Assembly (NCBI RefSeq): GCF_039592695.1
Contig: NZ_JBBUTK010000002.1
Coordinates: forward strand, 496,001-560,000
Origin: Flagellimonas_A sp039592695
GTDB lineage: Bacteria > Bacteroidota > Bacteroidia > Flavobacteriales > Flavobacteriaceae
Direction: 5' to 3'
DNA: 64,000 bases
The notes beneath the pieces were generated by a model that worked only from the letters and a program-made list of their open reading frames with translations, was not told where the DNA came from and searched no databases. Positions within the stretch are counted from its first letter, which is position 1. Each line of letters begins with the position of its first letter. The translations under genes were made by a program, and so were the position numbers. Positions 8,371-17,593 of the stretch are shown here, in pieces.

Positions 8371-8838
8371 ATGACAGACAAAGAAACAAGACAACCTAAA
8401 AATAAACGAACAGATAAAACTAAAAAAATGGCGCAGGAGACGAATTGGGAAGGGCAAGCAGAAAATCTTTTGAAAGAATTGTTGACAGCAAAGGAGACCT
8501 ATGGAAAGCTCCAAAACTTGGAAGTGTACAAAGAGCTCAAAAAATCTTTTAAGGAAAAGGAAAAACTATATTCTAAATTTTCAAAGAAATTGATTGTTGA
8601 GCTGTACGACTACAAGCAAACGGTGACCACCGAAAAAAACCTTACGGAAGACTGCATTTTTGAGCCCGTAAAGTATACTTTGATGAACGGCGAAATGACC
8701 AACGATGAGGTCAAACAGCTGCTTAGAAAGAAAAGAGTGACACTTGTGGAACTTTACGACGAGGTTTTGGCCAATGCCAATCTTCCTGCATCCTTGAGAA
8801 CTGTCATTGATTCCCAAAAGAAGGAGCTGCAGCAATGA
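8371..8838 (+). CDS. Helical hypothetical protein, possibly DUF2383-like
   Basis: A 155-residue, highly charged, almost wholly alpha-helical protein. I start it at the ATG at 8371, because an earlier in-frame start would overlap the dehydrogenase gene. It has a lysine-rich N-terminus and then helices LLKELLTAKETYGKLQNL, LYSKFSKKLIVELYDY, VKQLLRKKRVTLVELYDEVL and a final helix containing SQKKELQQ. The four-helix layout and the Y...L...L..P....L..Q spacing recall ferritin-like DUF2383 proteins; this is tentative. Transcribed with the upstream dehydrogenase. Confidence 0.6.
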   Translation: MTDKETRQPKNKRTDKTKKMAQETNWEGQAENLLKELLTAKETYGKLQNLEVYKELKKSFKEKEKLYSKFSKKLIVELYDYKQTVTTEKNLTEDCIFEPVKYTLMNGEMTNDEVKQLLRKKRVTLVELYDEVLANANLPASLRTVIDSQKKELQQ

Positions 8839-8889
8839 TGGAATATGCTCGTCGTCAGTGCGAATCATCCACAAAAACCACGGCACCCG

Positions 8890-9411
8890 TTAACTTTCCA
8901 CACCCTCAATAATCCAATCCTGCAATTTTTGATCGGAATCATTTGTGTGCAGCACGGCGATGTCGCCCGTAGTTTCAAAAACCACGGCACGTACCTGCGA
9001 AAGATCTAACACATTGGCTTCCCGTAATTTTGATTTTAGGTCTGATTCCGTAACCCTCGCTTTCTTCAAATTATCGTAATAAATTTTTTCACCCACCATC
9101 AAAAACAGTGGCGTGTTGTCGGTCAACTTGGCAATGCCACTGTACCTACGAAGGTAGGCGGTTGACAACTGTAACCCGTACAATACCGCCAAACCGATGA
9201 TGCCATCCCAAAGGCTCACCGATTTAGACAAAATCGTCGTCGCCACCATGGAGCCCAATGCCACCGTTATCGCAAAATCGAAACTGCTCATTTTTGAAAA
9301 GCTCCGTTTGCCACCCAAGCGGGTAAAGAGAATTACCGCAACATAAGTGCCCAATGCCGTCAGTGTGATGGCACATAGCCCTTCATTTGAAAATTTAAAC
9401 CATTCATCCAT
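8890..9411 (-). CDS. DUF421/YetF-family membrane protein
   Basis: A 173-residue protein with three membrane helices in the first 90 residues and a soluble alpha/beta domain after them. The segments FTRLGGKRSFSKMSSFDFAI and ALGSMVATTI are diagnostic for DUF421 (YetF/YrbG), as is the downstream LMVGEKIYYDNLKKARVTESDLKSKLREANV. The family is found in the inner membrane and often linked to stress genes; the molecular role is not established. Transcribed alone. Confidence 0.92.
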   Translation of the reverse strand: MDEWFKFSNEGLCAITLTALGTYVAVILFTRLGGKRSFSKMSSFDFAITVALGSMVATTILSKSVSLWDGIIGLAVLYGLQLSTAYLRRYSGIAKLTDNTPLFLMVGEKIYYDNLKKARVTESDLKSKLREANVLDLSQVRAVVFETTGDIAVLHTNDSDQKLQDWIIEGVES

Positions 9412-9480
9412 TGCTATCGATGTTTTAAGCTTTTATGACCAGTATCTGTTGATTTCTGGTGTAGTTTTACGATTGGGGTA

Positions 9481-10695
9481 TCATTGCGGCAAATCAGGTA
9501 CTTCAAGCATCCTATCAGGGCCATAGAATTTCAGGGCCACACCAAATACGATCACCGATAAAATCATTCCGATCATAAAGACGGTGTACGTCCACCGCAG
9601 CAGCTTATATTTTCGCTCCAAGACCACCCCAAGCGCATGTAGATCTTTGGTCAAGGATGAATAGATGTAATCGTGGTCTTTGATCAATTCCATCATGGCC
9701 CACTCATAGTTTTCTACCTTCATTTTATGAAAGTTGCCAAAGAACAACAGGTTGACCCTTTTCTTTTTGACATCTTCTTTGGTAAACTCACCACTCGTAA
9801 CATTGGGGCGCGTCGCCATGATCGACATCACCATGGAGATGATGCAAAAAATAACAAAAATGGCCGTGGGGTAGATGAGGTAGTCATTGCTCGGATTGTC
9901 CAGTTTTGGAACGAGATTGGCCAACGAAAGTGAAATGATGATGGCATTGACCGATAACAAAATGTTGGCCTTGGTATCGGCGATGTCGCTCAATTTGATA
10001 TGGTTGCGAAGCGTGACCCGATACAGGGTCTGCACCCCACGATCCGGGATTCGGTTTTTGTACTTCGCTTTTAACCGCTCCTTCCGTTCGGTGCGCTTGG
10101 CCTTTCGCTTTCGCTTCAACAATTTTTTGAGGTTCTTCTGTTTTTCAGGCTCCCACTTTTCTAAAGCATAATCGGTATAGTAGCGGTGCTCTATCTGAAA
10201 AAATTTAATGCTCTTTTTACGCCATTCTTGTGCGGTTGGCAATTCACCGACATGGGCGTTTATTTCTTCTTTCTGGAGCTCAGACCACTCTACGTAATCA
10301 CTTTTGGCCAAATGCCAATAATAACTGTCTAGCGCTGCTTTTTCCACCTTATTTTTTGGCACGTCAAGCTTGTGCACCAAAGAGATTAGGTTTTGTATGG
10401 TTCCCACCTTTTTCGAAGCTATTTTTTCTTGCTCCAAAAAGGTGGTGGCGTTTGATATGTCGATGGATTTCCAGTTGGCATAATCGGTGAGATAGCCCGT
10501 GTCCAAGAACCAAACTGCCACGAGCACCAATTCTTGCTGTTCGGCATTCAAATCTGATGCTTCCAACAGTTCTTCGGTATGCTGAATGGTCTCTTGCTTA
10601 TGCTTCAAGTTATGGAACAAAAGCTTAGGCCCTGTTTGTTCTTTGAATAGTTGCGTTACATGTTGTGCTACTTTTTTAACGAATTCTGACATCAT
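9481..10695 (-). CDS. HD-like domain fused to PycTM membrane domain; HD motif degenerate
   Basis: I start this at ATG 10695 (MMSEFVKKVAQ, 404 aa), because earlier starts overlap the end of the upstream gene. Residues 20-170 resemble a cyclic-nucleotide-type HD phosphohydrolase (LLFHNLKHKQETIQHTEEL), but the motif expected as WFHDTGY reads WFLDTGY, so the metal-binding histidine is Leu64. The later DxD-type site reads DSYYWHL. Residues about 245-400 form a PycTM (DUF5706) domain: TLYRVTLRNHIKLSDIADTK, then three hydrophobic helices. PycTM is the membrane effector domain of Pycsar anti-phage systems, but HD-PycTM fusions are also widespread on flavobacterial chromosomes. No cyclase gene is adjacent. 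It follows the metallophosphoesterase gene by 13 bp and is probably cotranscribed. Confidence 0.8.
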   Translation of the reverse strand: MMSEFVKKVAQHVTQLFKEQTGPKLLFHNLKHKQETIQHTEELLEASDLNAEQQELVLVAVWFLDTGYLTDYANWKSIDISNATTFLEQEKIASKKVGTIQNLISLVHKLDVPKNKVEKAALDSYYWHLAKSDYVEWSELQKEEINAHVGELPTAQEWRKKSIKFFQIEHRYYTDYALEKWEPEKQKNLKKLLKRKRKAKRTERKERLKAKYKNRIPDRGVQTLYRVTLRNHIKLSDIADTKANILLSVNAIIISLSLANLVPKLDNPSNDYLIYPTAIFVIFCIISMVMSIMATRPNVTSGEFTKEDVKKKRVNLLFFGNFHKMKVENYEWAMMELIKDHDYIYSSLTKDLHALGVVLERKYKLLRWTYTVFMIGMILSVIVFGVALKFYGPDRMLEVPDLPQ

Positions 10696-10708
10696 TGATA
10701 ATTTTAGA

Positions 10709-13700
10709 TTAAAAGGAGGCCACAAAACCAACCTGTATCAGATTGTTTTCTTTTGAGTTGAAATACCCCAAACTGAAGGTCAATGCCTTTAGGCTGCTAA
10801 TCCATAGCCCGCCCCCTTGTGAGGTATGCCACGTATTTGAATCTTCATTCTTTGCCCATACCCGACCATAATCGAACCCACCGAACATTCCGATGGTCAC
10901 TGGTGACACCGCTGTCACGTACTGTTTCAAGCGCAATCGCAAATCGGTGGATTGATAGAAATACGAATTGCCCGAGAAGCGTTCATCTCGAAACCCTCTG
11001 AGCCCGTTTGCACCGCCCAAGGCGGGGGCGTGGTAGAAGAAAACCTCGTTGGGGCCGATATTGGTGTAATAGGCGGCCTCTGCGGCTAAGGCCAAACTAC
11101 CGGAAGAAATCAATTTGTGCTGCGCCCCCAATTTGATGTGGGCATAGCCAAAACGGTTTTCCTCTAAATCAAGGTTGAATTTGTATCCCGTGGTCAGCCC
11201 CATGTAAATGGACTTAGCAGGAAAATCGCGGGCATCATCCCTTTTGTAATAGAGCGACACTTCTCCACCGGCGAAATGCTGGGTGTTAAAAACCTCTTCT
11301 CCCAAATTTGCTGGGGTAAACAAGCGGTTTTCAACTTCAGCAGTACTGAACGATTCGTAAAGCGCCCTGATCTTAAGGGTATGGAATTGTATGCCCACAC
11401 TCGCTTTCAGCTGTCGTAAACGTGCACGATAAAAATCAATGTCCAAAGCATCTTCGTTGTTCATCGTTTCATTGCCCAGGCCGAAAAAGTTTCGGGCATA
11501 GAGGTCGCTGGTGTAATAGCCGTCAACAATAAAGTTCCAGTTGGGGAAGATGTTTCCCCAAGCCCCACTGTACTGCATTTCAAGGGCTTTGAAGGTAAAG
11601 TAGTAATTGGCGGCCAGTGAATGTTGTTGTCGAAAGGGGTTACCGTTCAATCCATTTTTATTGTAGGTGTATTTTGCCCCCAGAAAAACACCATCGTCGG
11701 TTCTGAATCCTAAGGTGGGCAGCAAAACTTGGGTATCAGGCTTAAAATACCGCCAATGAAAGCTGTTGGTCTTATACAAGTCGCTTAGTTGTTTTGATGG
11801 GGTCTTATCCTCAAAAACAATTTTTTCATGCTTCCAATCAAAAATTTTGACCCTTTTGGTGTTTTGAATGTCGTATACATCTTCACCATAGCCACCAATC
11901 AATCTAATTTTTAAGGACGGAAGGTCTCCTGAAACAACAAACCTATCATCGTCACCCAGGCCATAGACCAACAGTTCTTTGGTCTCATCAGCCCTAAAAA
12001 CCCTCTCGTAAAAAACGGGGTTCTTTTCGTCGGTAAGTATACGCTTGACCACCACCTTGGTGCTACCATCGGGCAAATGCTCAATTTCGAACAGATCATC
12101 TTTTTCGGTGCCCTTAATGGCCACTGTTCGGTTCAGATATTCGGCATATTCTTTAGCCACCTTGGGAAGTTGCTCCAAACGGGCCAATAGGGCTCGCTGT
12201 ATTCTCTTTGCTGTGGAATCCTGAATCGCAGCAGGCAATTTTTCGAATGCCTTTTCGATATCGGTTTGTTCCAATTGGTTCTTGATGGCCAATGCTTCTT
12301 CTTCCCACGTCTTTATACCATGCCTGGTGGTCAGTGTTCTGTCCAAGCCATTGCCCGCCATGGCCAGCCACTTGATATTGTCAAATTCGGCATCAAAGGT
12401 TTGCCAGCGTCGGGCGGTGGGCACAAATAGTTTTACGACCTTCAATGCGGCCCCATCAAACCTGGGAAAGGCATTGTCCCTATCCCGCGGAATGGGCATA
12501 AATTCTTTGGTGTCATTATTGGTTTCGTATTCTATCCATCGCCACTGGTCTTGGTGCCTGTCCCAATCGCCAATCAGAAAATCAAAGATTCTGGCACGGA
12601 TGTAATTGCGTTCGTCGACCACATACGATTCGTCGCTCTTTATCTTCTCGAGCATATCCGTGGTGCTTTCGTAATCTTCTACCTTACCCGATTCATCAAA
12701 AGTTCTGCGGTACCCTTTGTAGTTTGCCTGCTCTTCGGAAGGGCGTCTTTCAATAAAGTACAGTTCATCGCCGTAGGTTTCGTTGAATTGGCCCAGTGTC
12801 TCTTGTTTCGGCACGTAGAACAAATCGTTGTCAGAATGATTGATGCCCACGGCTTTTGCCAACGGATTGATGACCAGTTGCATGTACGGGTGGGCCGAGG
12901 TGAAAAAATCAGAAACCACCTCTTCTGCCCAGGTATCGCGATACTCTTCTTGGTTGTAGGCAATTGCCGGAATTTGAAATTTCAAAAACTTCAGGGCGCT
13001 TTTTCTGAGCGAGCGCATGGCATATTGCCGTCCGTTTTCATCTTCCAGACGAAGGGAAAACGATTGGTGCCCACCACCTTCTTTGGTCACTTTGAGGCCA
13101 CCGTACAATGTATCCAAATACACCACGGGTGCGGTGACTTCCTTTCCAAAATAGGCTCGGTAGCGGTCACCCCAAAGAAATTTGTGAAACCCACTTTTTT
13201 CATACGCTTCCGGATTCTGCAATACCTTGTCGGTTTTGGTGGTTTTTTGGCTTTTGGCATAGCTGTCTGGGCCTTGCCATGCTTCCTTTTTGGAAAGGAC
13301 ATCCATCGTGATTCCATTTTTAAAATCGTCCTCTCTGAAAAAAGTCACTTTTGAACTTCCATCCCCGAAATAGTCGAGTTTGGCAAAACCTTGGGTGCCG
13401 CGGGTGTACTTGCCCTTAAATTCCAAAGAACCGCCAATGGCCGTGATGCGACCATTGTTTCTGTTGGTTCGGTCTTTTGAACCCAGGGAACCACTGATGA
13501 TTTGATGGATGTCGCCCCCTGTCAAATACTGCAGGCTTTCTTCATGGCCGGAGACAATGGTGATGCGGTCTGATTGTTGCGCCAAGGCGCTGACCAAAAT
13601 CCGTAGGTAATTGTACCGTCTAGAGTTCAGGTGGTCTGGGTCGAACGCCCCAAGGTCATTGATGCCCTGCCAGAGCGTACCCAACACCGGAAGCGGAACC

Positions 13701-14440
13701 AAATGCTGTTTTGCACTGATATTGCCCGCATACATACCGTTACTGAAAACGGGGTGGTGCATGGCAATAAGGATGTTCTTGTCTTGGGCGTCGTTGATTT
13801 TATCCTCGAGTTCTTCGGCAAATCGACGTCGGGTGACGATATCGGTACACTTTTGGTTGATGTCTTCTACCCGTGACCAATTGGTAATGAACCATTTGGA
13901 ATCAATCAGTATCAAATCTAAATTTTCATTGATGACCTTGTGCTCGATGGGGCACGCATTTTCAGGAAAAAATTTGATGTCGTCTTTATCGATATCCTTC
14001 ACAAAATCTTCCACACGCTCTACCTTATCGGCATCGTAGGCTTTCCACTCATTGTTGCCGGGAATAAAAATGGTGTTGCCCTTAAACTCGTTCACCAAAT
14101 TCAAATGTTTGTTCAATAGGGCCTTGTCGGCTTCCCAATTTTGCTCTTCGGGGGTGATGTTGTCTCCCGTAAAAATCACGGTGCTGTTAGCGCCGGATTG
14201 CTGCAATTGTGTTTTAAAGGCTTCCAAAAGCTGGGGATTGAAGTTGTTTTCGGCATTGCCCAATCCCCCAGCAATAAAAAAGGTGTGGGTTGGAGATTTT
14301 TCCGTTGCCGGCGAATCTCTTACTATGCGTTGCTCTTTTAAAGTGGCACACGAGGTGATGAGTGCCATGCTGAAGAGCATCGAAATTCTAAAAAGAGGAT
14401 TCAAAGGTTTGTTTTTGAAATATCCGAAGATGTTACCCAT
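10709..14440 (-). CDS. Metallophosphoesterase fused to BamA-like outer-membrane beta-barrel
   Basis: A 1243-residue envelope protein. The N-terminus has a hydrophobic signal with lipobox-like LITSC (Cys31). Residues about 48-350 form a calcineurin-like phosphoesterase with FIAGGLG, FTGDNI, PGNNEW, AMHHPVF and SGHEES. A long middle region (about 400-850) has an acidic/charged alpha-beta character and a DWDRHQDQWRW motif. The C-terminal 370 residues are amphipathic beta-strands with GGANGLRGFRDERFSGNS, the conserved turn of the Bac_surface_Ag/Omp85 barrel, and end in a terminal Phe (GFVASF). So a periplasmic or surface phosphoesterase is anchored by its own barrel. Substrate unknown. The HD-PycTM gene follows by 13 bp. 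Confidence 0.88.
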   Translation of the reverse strand: MGNIFGYFKNKPLNPLFRISMLFSMALITSCATLKEQRIVRDSPATEKSPTHTFFIAGGLGNAENNFNPQLLEAFKTQLQQSGANSTVIFTGDNITPEEQNWEADKALLNKHLNLVNEFKGNTIFIPGNNEWKAYDADKVERVEDFVKDIDKDDIKFFPENACPIEHKVINENLDLILIDSKWFITNWSRVEDINQKCTDIVTRRRFAEELEDKINDAQDKNILIAMHHPVFSNGMYAGNISAKQHLVPLPVLGTLWQGINDLGAFDPDHLNSRRYNYLRILVSALAQQSDRITIVSGHEESLQYLTGGDIHQIISGSLGSKDRTNRNNGRITAIGGSLEFKGKYTRGTQGFAKLDYFGDGSSKVTFFREDDFKNGITMDVLSKKEAWQGPDSYAKSQKTTKTDKVLQNPEAYEKSGFHKFLWGDRYRAYFGKEVTAPVVYLDTLYGGLKVTKEGGGHQSFSLRLEDENGRQYAMRSLRKSALKFLKFQIPAIAYNQEEYRDTWAEEVVSDFFTSAHPYMQLVINPLAKAVGINHSDNDLFYVPKQETLGQFNETYGDELYFIERRPSEEQANYKGYRRTFDESGKVEDYESTTDMLEKIKSDESYVVDERNYIRARIFDFLIGDWDRHQDQWRWIEYETNNDTKEFMPIPRDRDNAFPRFDGAALKVVKLFVPTARRWQTFDAEFDNIKWLAMAGNGLDRTLTTRHGIKTWEEEALAIKNQLEQTDIEKAFEKLPAAIQDSTAKRIQRALLARLEQLPKVAKEYAEYLNRTVAIKGTEKDDLFEIEHLPDGSTKVVVKRILTDEKNPVFYERVFRADETKELLVYGLGDDDRFVVSGDLPSLKIRLIGGYGEDVYDIQNTKRVKIFDWKHEKIVFEDKTPSKQLSDLYKTNSFHWRYFKPDTQVLLPTLGFRTDDGVFLGAKYTYNKNGLNGNPFRQQHSLAANYYFTFKALEMQYSGAWGNIFPNWNFIVDGYYTSDLYARNFFGLGNETMNNEDALDIDFYRARLRQLKASVGIQFHTLKIRALYESFSTAEVENRLFTPANLGEEVFNTQHFAGGEVSLYYKRDDARDFPAKSIYMGLTTGYKFNLDLEENRFGYAHIKLGAQHKLISSGSLALAAEAAYYTNIGPNEVFFYHAPALGGANGLRGFRDERFSGNSYFYQSTDLRLRLKQYVTAVSPVTIGMFGGFDYGRVWAKNEDSNTWHTSQGGGLWISSLKALTFSLGYFNSKENNLIQVGFVASF

Positions 14441-14553
14441 TGGTTGAATTTTGTGTTACTTATCAATATAATTTTAGATGGTCTGGCGTATTGATGCAAT
14501 ACGCTATTTTGTTGATGTAGAAGCAACGGTTCAAATGCTGTGCTTGAACATGG

Positions 14554-14574
14554 AAAAGCCGGTCAATGACCGGC
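14554..14574 (-). terminator. Terminator of the SYLF gene
   Basis: On the minus strand, stem GCCGGTC/GACCGGC with a 3-nt loop is followed by TTTT. It lies about 30 bp beyond the stop codon of the SYLF gene (14602). Confidence 0.75.
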
Positions 14575-14601
14575 CCTTCAATACCTTTTTAGGGGATTTA
14601 C

Positions 14602-15150
14602 CTATTCTTCCATGTCTTCTACAAATGGACTGTAACCGAATTTTTGGCCACCTACGGAAGCATCTGCCATCAACCCAGCTTTTGGCAGGGCGAAGACAGC
14701 AACGCCATCTTTGTATTTTGCATTTGCGGCCACGCCAGATTTTACGGCCACGGCAGATACACCGGCGGCAAATTCAAAATCTCCATCCTTAAATTCAGCG
14801 ACATCATCTTCGGTTTCAAAGAAAATGACCTCAGTAAGTGCTTGTCCGCCTGCTTTTAGGCCAATGCTCAGTTTTTTGAGGTCTGCCATGCCAACGGCAA
14901 CACCGTCTTCGTACAATACACCGTTACCGGATGCTCCACCGACCAAAAGGCCGCCTTTGCCTACATTGGGAAAAATGACGTATCCGGCTGAATCGTCAAA
15001 AAAGCGTTCCAATCCGCTGTCTTTTTGCATCAGGGTCTGTCTGGCCTGTTCGGCATCCTGCATGATTTCTTGGTCTTTTTCTGTCTGTGCCATTACAACA
15101 ACGCCGAAAAGCATTGTGAACAGTACTGTAATTGATTTTAATGTTCTCAT
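14602..15150 (-). CDS. Secreted SYLF (Ysc84-type) lipid-binding domain protein
   Basis: A 182-residue protein with an N-terminal signal peptide (SITVLFTMLFGVVVMAQ, likely cut after AQ at about residue 22) and one SYLF domain. The domain signatures GYVIFPNVGKGGLLVGGASG, an ALTEVIFFET strand pair and the C-terminal GLMADASVGGQKF are all present. The SYLF domain binds phosphoinositides in eukaryotes; bacterial members are exported and of unknown role. Monocistronic, with its own terminator at 14554. Confidence 0.9.
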   Translation of the reverse strand: MRTLKSITVLFTMLFGVVVMAQTEKDQEIMQDAEQARQTLMQKDSGLERFFDDSAGYVIFPNVGKGGLLVGGASGNGVLYEDGVAVGMADLKKLSIGLKAGGQALTEVIFFETEDDVAEFKDGDFEFAAGVSAVAVKSGVAANAKYKDGVAVFALPKAGLMADASVGGQKFGYSPFVEDMEE

Positions 15151-15450
15151 GATATTTTCTGGATTTTAGATTATTGTTTGGGGATTCCTATCCCATAAAT
15201 TCATTACGAAAGTAGCGTACAGATACTGCTTTGATTGACCCTTTCCGTTTATTTATTGATGCAATTCACCTATTGCTACCGCAACGATTCAAATACTTTT
15301 ATTTTACTGATTATCAATGGTTTGAATTAAAAATTTTGCTTTTTTTTGATTTGTATGTCGAGGCAAAAAAAATGAATCATGAATAGATAGCATATACGGT
15401 TCACACCCATCATTATGTTTCAACAGCTTGCAACCACGCTTTTTTATTTA
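15151..15450 (+). other. Intergenic region without a recognisable gene
   Basis: About 300 bp between the SYLF gene start and the end of the AsmA/DUF748-like gene, both on the minus strand. It is AT-rich, presumably holding the SYLF promoter and the 3' untranslated region of the next gene. I see no convincing frame, RNA gene or strong terminator in it. Confidence 0.5.
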
Positions 15451-17004
15451 TCATTCTTTCTCGCCATCTCCGGTCACGGTGTCGACAAGGCCATCCTTTA
15501 CGTTGCGCCATAAATAGTTGAAGAACGATTTGGTGGGGTCGCGCTCAACTTCAATTTGTCCGTAGCGATACCCTTGCGCATCGGTTTTTGAGCCATCGTT
15601 GGCAAAAATGTTGACCACAGCCGTGAATACTTTGTTGATGCCCAAAAGGTCTTTTTTCAGTACCATAAACTCAAAATCTTCGTATTTCATCTTCATATCG
15701 CCCGATGATTTAATGGCATTGCCACTGACAGTAAAATAAAACTCATTGACCTCTCCCTTCACTTTTGCCTCGAGGTTGGTACGCAAAAAGGGGTTGATGT
15801 TCTCTGAATTGAAATCCATCAACTGGCCAGATGCGGTAAACCTGTCCGATACATCCAAGGGATAAAACGACCAATCCAATTCAAATGCACCTTTGCCCAT
15901 GAGTTTGGCCGTTGAGTTCACCGAAGCTTTTTTGTCTTCTATGTTTTGTACGTTAGTGATATTCATATCAATGGCTGTAAAGAGGAGGCTGTCAGGCTGA
16001 AAGCCTTCCTTGACCTTTTCTTTGTAGGATAAACGACCATCTTTGATGTGTACGCTATCAATAGCCAACTTCCATGAAATATGCCTTAGCATGTGGCCGA
16101 ACATCTTTTTATGCCGCGTATCATCGGGCAGTAGCTTGTCGCGATACACCTGCGCTTTGGGGTTGCTGAATGTCAGTTTTGAAATCTTGAGTGAAGCGGG
16201 TTCTGCCCAAAAATTTTGGTGCAGCCCTTCTAACTCCACCTTTGGAATGGTCAGCTGCACATGGTCACGTTCCTTATTGAGCACGCTGCTCAATGTTTTT
16301 TTGTCATTCTTGGTTTTCAATTCCACATTGCGTAGCTCCGCAGTTGATGATTCCAGATGGATATCATCCAGTTTGAGAATTTCAAACCTTCCCAAACGTG
16401 CTTCAATATTCTTGGCCAAAAGCTTTTCCAAGCTGTAATTGACGGGTTTCTTTAAACTGGATTTATCTGAAAAATTGGTCAGTTCACTGACCTTGATATC
16501 AAAGGCCCCGACGCTGTGAAGTACGCTGTCGGACTTTTGGTCAAAGACTGTCAGGCTTCCATTTTCAATAATGACCTCACCAATTTCAAATTTATTTTCC
16601 CCCGTAGAAAGCGTATCTGATTTGGCACCATTAGATTGAAAATCATTGTTCAGGTACGCTTTTGGATGCTGTATGGTCAATTGGTCCGCCTTCAATTGTT
16701 TTTTGAGCAACATATCGCTATAATCAAGACCCTTCAGAATGATGCTTCTTGCCTGAATTTCCAAGCCTTGTTTTTTATCAGGATTTGATTTTGAGAGTTT
16801 GATGTTGTCCAGCGAGATTTTGCCCAAAAGAACATTTGTCTCTAGGCTTTCATAGTTGAGATGCCATGCAGCTGGAATTTTGGATGACAGTGCTTCTTCG
16901 GTTTTTGTCTTAAAGATGTGCCCAGCAATCAGAATTCCAACGATTAGAATAAAGCTAATTGCTACCGCAATGGTGAACAATGTTTTCTTTTTGGGGCTTT
17001 TCAT
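15451..17004 (-). CDS. AsmA/DUF748-like membrane-anchored periplasmic protein
   Basis: A 517-residue protein with a basic N-terminus and one membrane helix (residues 9-28), followed by a long beta-rich domain of repeating DNI/DIxL strands, for example KISLDNIKLSK, EIQARSIILKGLDY and QLTIQHPKAYL. The order, an N-terminal anchor then LSxxIPxxW, then layered strands around VIIENGSLTVFDQ, is typical of AsmA-superfamily/DUF748 proteins, which form periplasmic bridge-like scaffolds linked to lipid transport or outer-membrane homeostasis. Transcribed with, or shortly after, the ArsC-like gene at 17045. The family level is likely; a specific role is not inferred. Confidence 0.75.
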   Translation of the reverse strand: MKSPKKKTLFTIAVAISFILIVGILIAGHIFKTKTEEALSSKIPAAWHLNYESLETNVLLGKISLDNIKLSKSNPDKKQGLEIQARSIILKGLDYSDMLLKKQLKADQLTIQHPKAYLNNDFQSNGAKSDTLSTGENKFEIGEVIIENGSLTVFDQKSDSVLHSVGAFDIKVSELTNFSDKSSLKKPVNYSLEKLLAKNIEARLGRFEILKLDDIHLESSTAELRNVELKTKNDKKTLSSVLNKERDHVQLTIPKVELEGLHQNFWAEPASLKISKLTFSNPKAQVYRDKLLPDDTRHKKMFGHMLRHISWKLAIDSVHIKDGRLSYKEKVKEGFQPDSLLFTAIDMNITNVQNIEDKKASVNSTAKLMGKGAFELDWSFYPLDVSDRFTASGQLMDFNSENINPFLRTNLEAKVKGEVNEFYFTVSGNAIKSSGDMKMKYEDFEFMVLKKDLLGINKVFTAVVNIFANDGSKTDAQGYRYGQIEVERDPTKSFFNYLWRNVKDGLVDTVTGDGEKE

Positions 17005-17044
17005 CTTTGATAAGGCGAACAGGTGGTGGCATAAAGGCGTCGCC

Positions 17045-17458
17045 TCACTTTTTCTCTATCTCGGCACTGTCGCCATCCAAGAAGATTTTGGCATCCGAAG
17101 GCTGTTTTACTTGCAGATAAGTTTCTTCACTGACAATAATGGGATATTTCAATACAGAAGGGGTTTTTTCCAATATTTTCATCCAGTCGTGTTCGTCTTC
17201 AATCTCGACCTCTTCACCATATTCGTTGATAAAGTCGGGATGGGAAACATCAATCAATTGATGCACCTTCTTACCGAGACCAGCGGCAATTTCTGCCCAT
17301 TGTGTACCGGTCATATTGGTTTTGCACACATCAATGTTCATCACCTCTTTATCAGAAGACTGCACGTAGCCCAAGGCTTGTTTTCCGATAGATGATGCCG
17401 AACTGTAGTAGAATTTTATTTCGCGCTTGTCTGTAGCGATTACACCCATTTTTTCCAT
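17045..17458 (-). CDS. ArsC/Spx-type thioredoxin-fold protein lacking the catalytic cysteine
   Basis: I use the ATG at 17458 (MEKMGVIATDKREIKFYYSS, 137 aa). The fold pattern is that of the arsenate reductase/Spx family: an initial strand KFYYSS, a helix, and the C-terminal ILEKTPSVLKYPIIVSE segment typical of ArsC. The position of the catalytic CxxS/CxxC motif reads SASS, so the redox cysteine is absent and the protein is unlikely to reduce arsenate. Its only cysteine, in DVCKTN, lies elsewhere. Similar cysteine-free ArsC-like proteins occur in flavobacteria (recalled); role unknown. Confidence 0.7.
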   Translation of the reverse strand: MEKMGVIATDKREIKFYYSSASSIGKQALGYVQSSDKEVMNIDVCKTNMTGTQWAEIAAGLGKKVHQLIDVSHPDFINEYGEEVEIEDEHDWMKILEKTPSVLKYPIIVSEETYLQVKQPSDAKIFLDGDSAEIEKK

Positions 17459-17593
17459 TTTAAAAAGCTTTACCAACAATATATTGCCATTGGATTCTAA
17501 AAATTAACTTGTTCAAGACATTTATTGGCCCATTTGATGGGGCAATTTGTGCAAGCATGTATATCCTGTTATCTTTCCGTTCAAAGCTTCGCT

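Noticed and set aside
9481..10695. Complete Pycsar defence system
   Set aside because: Only a PycTM-type domain is present. No pyrimidine cyclase gene lies nearby, and HD-PycTM fusions are common outside defence loci.
12551..13354. 267-codon plus-strand frame
   Set aside because: It lies wholly antisense to the metallophosphoesterase-barrel gene, whose motifs are unambiguous.
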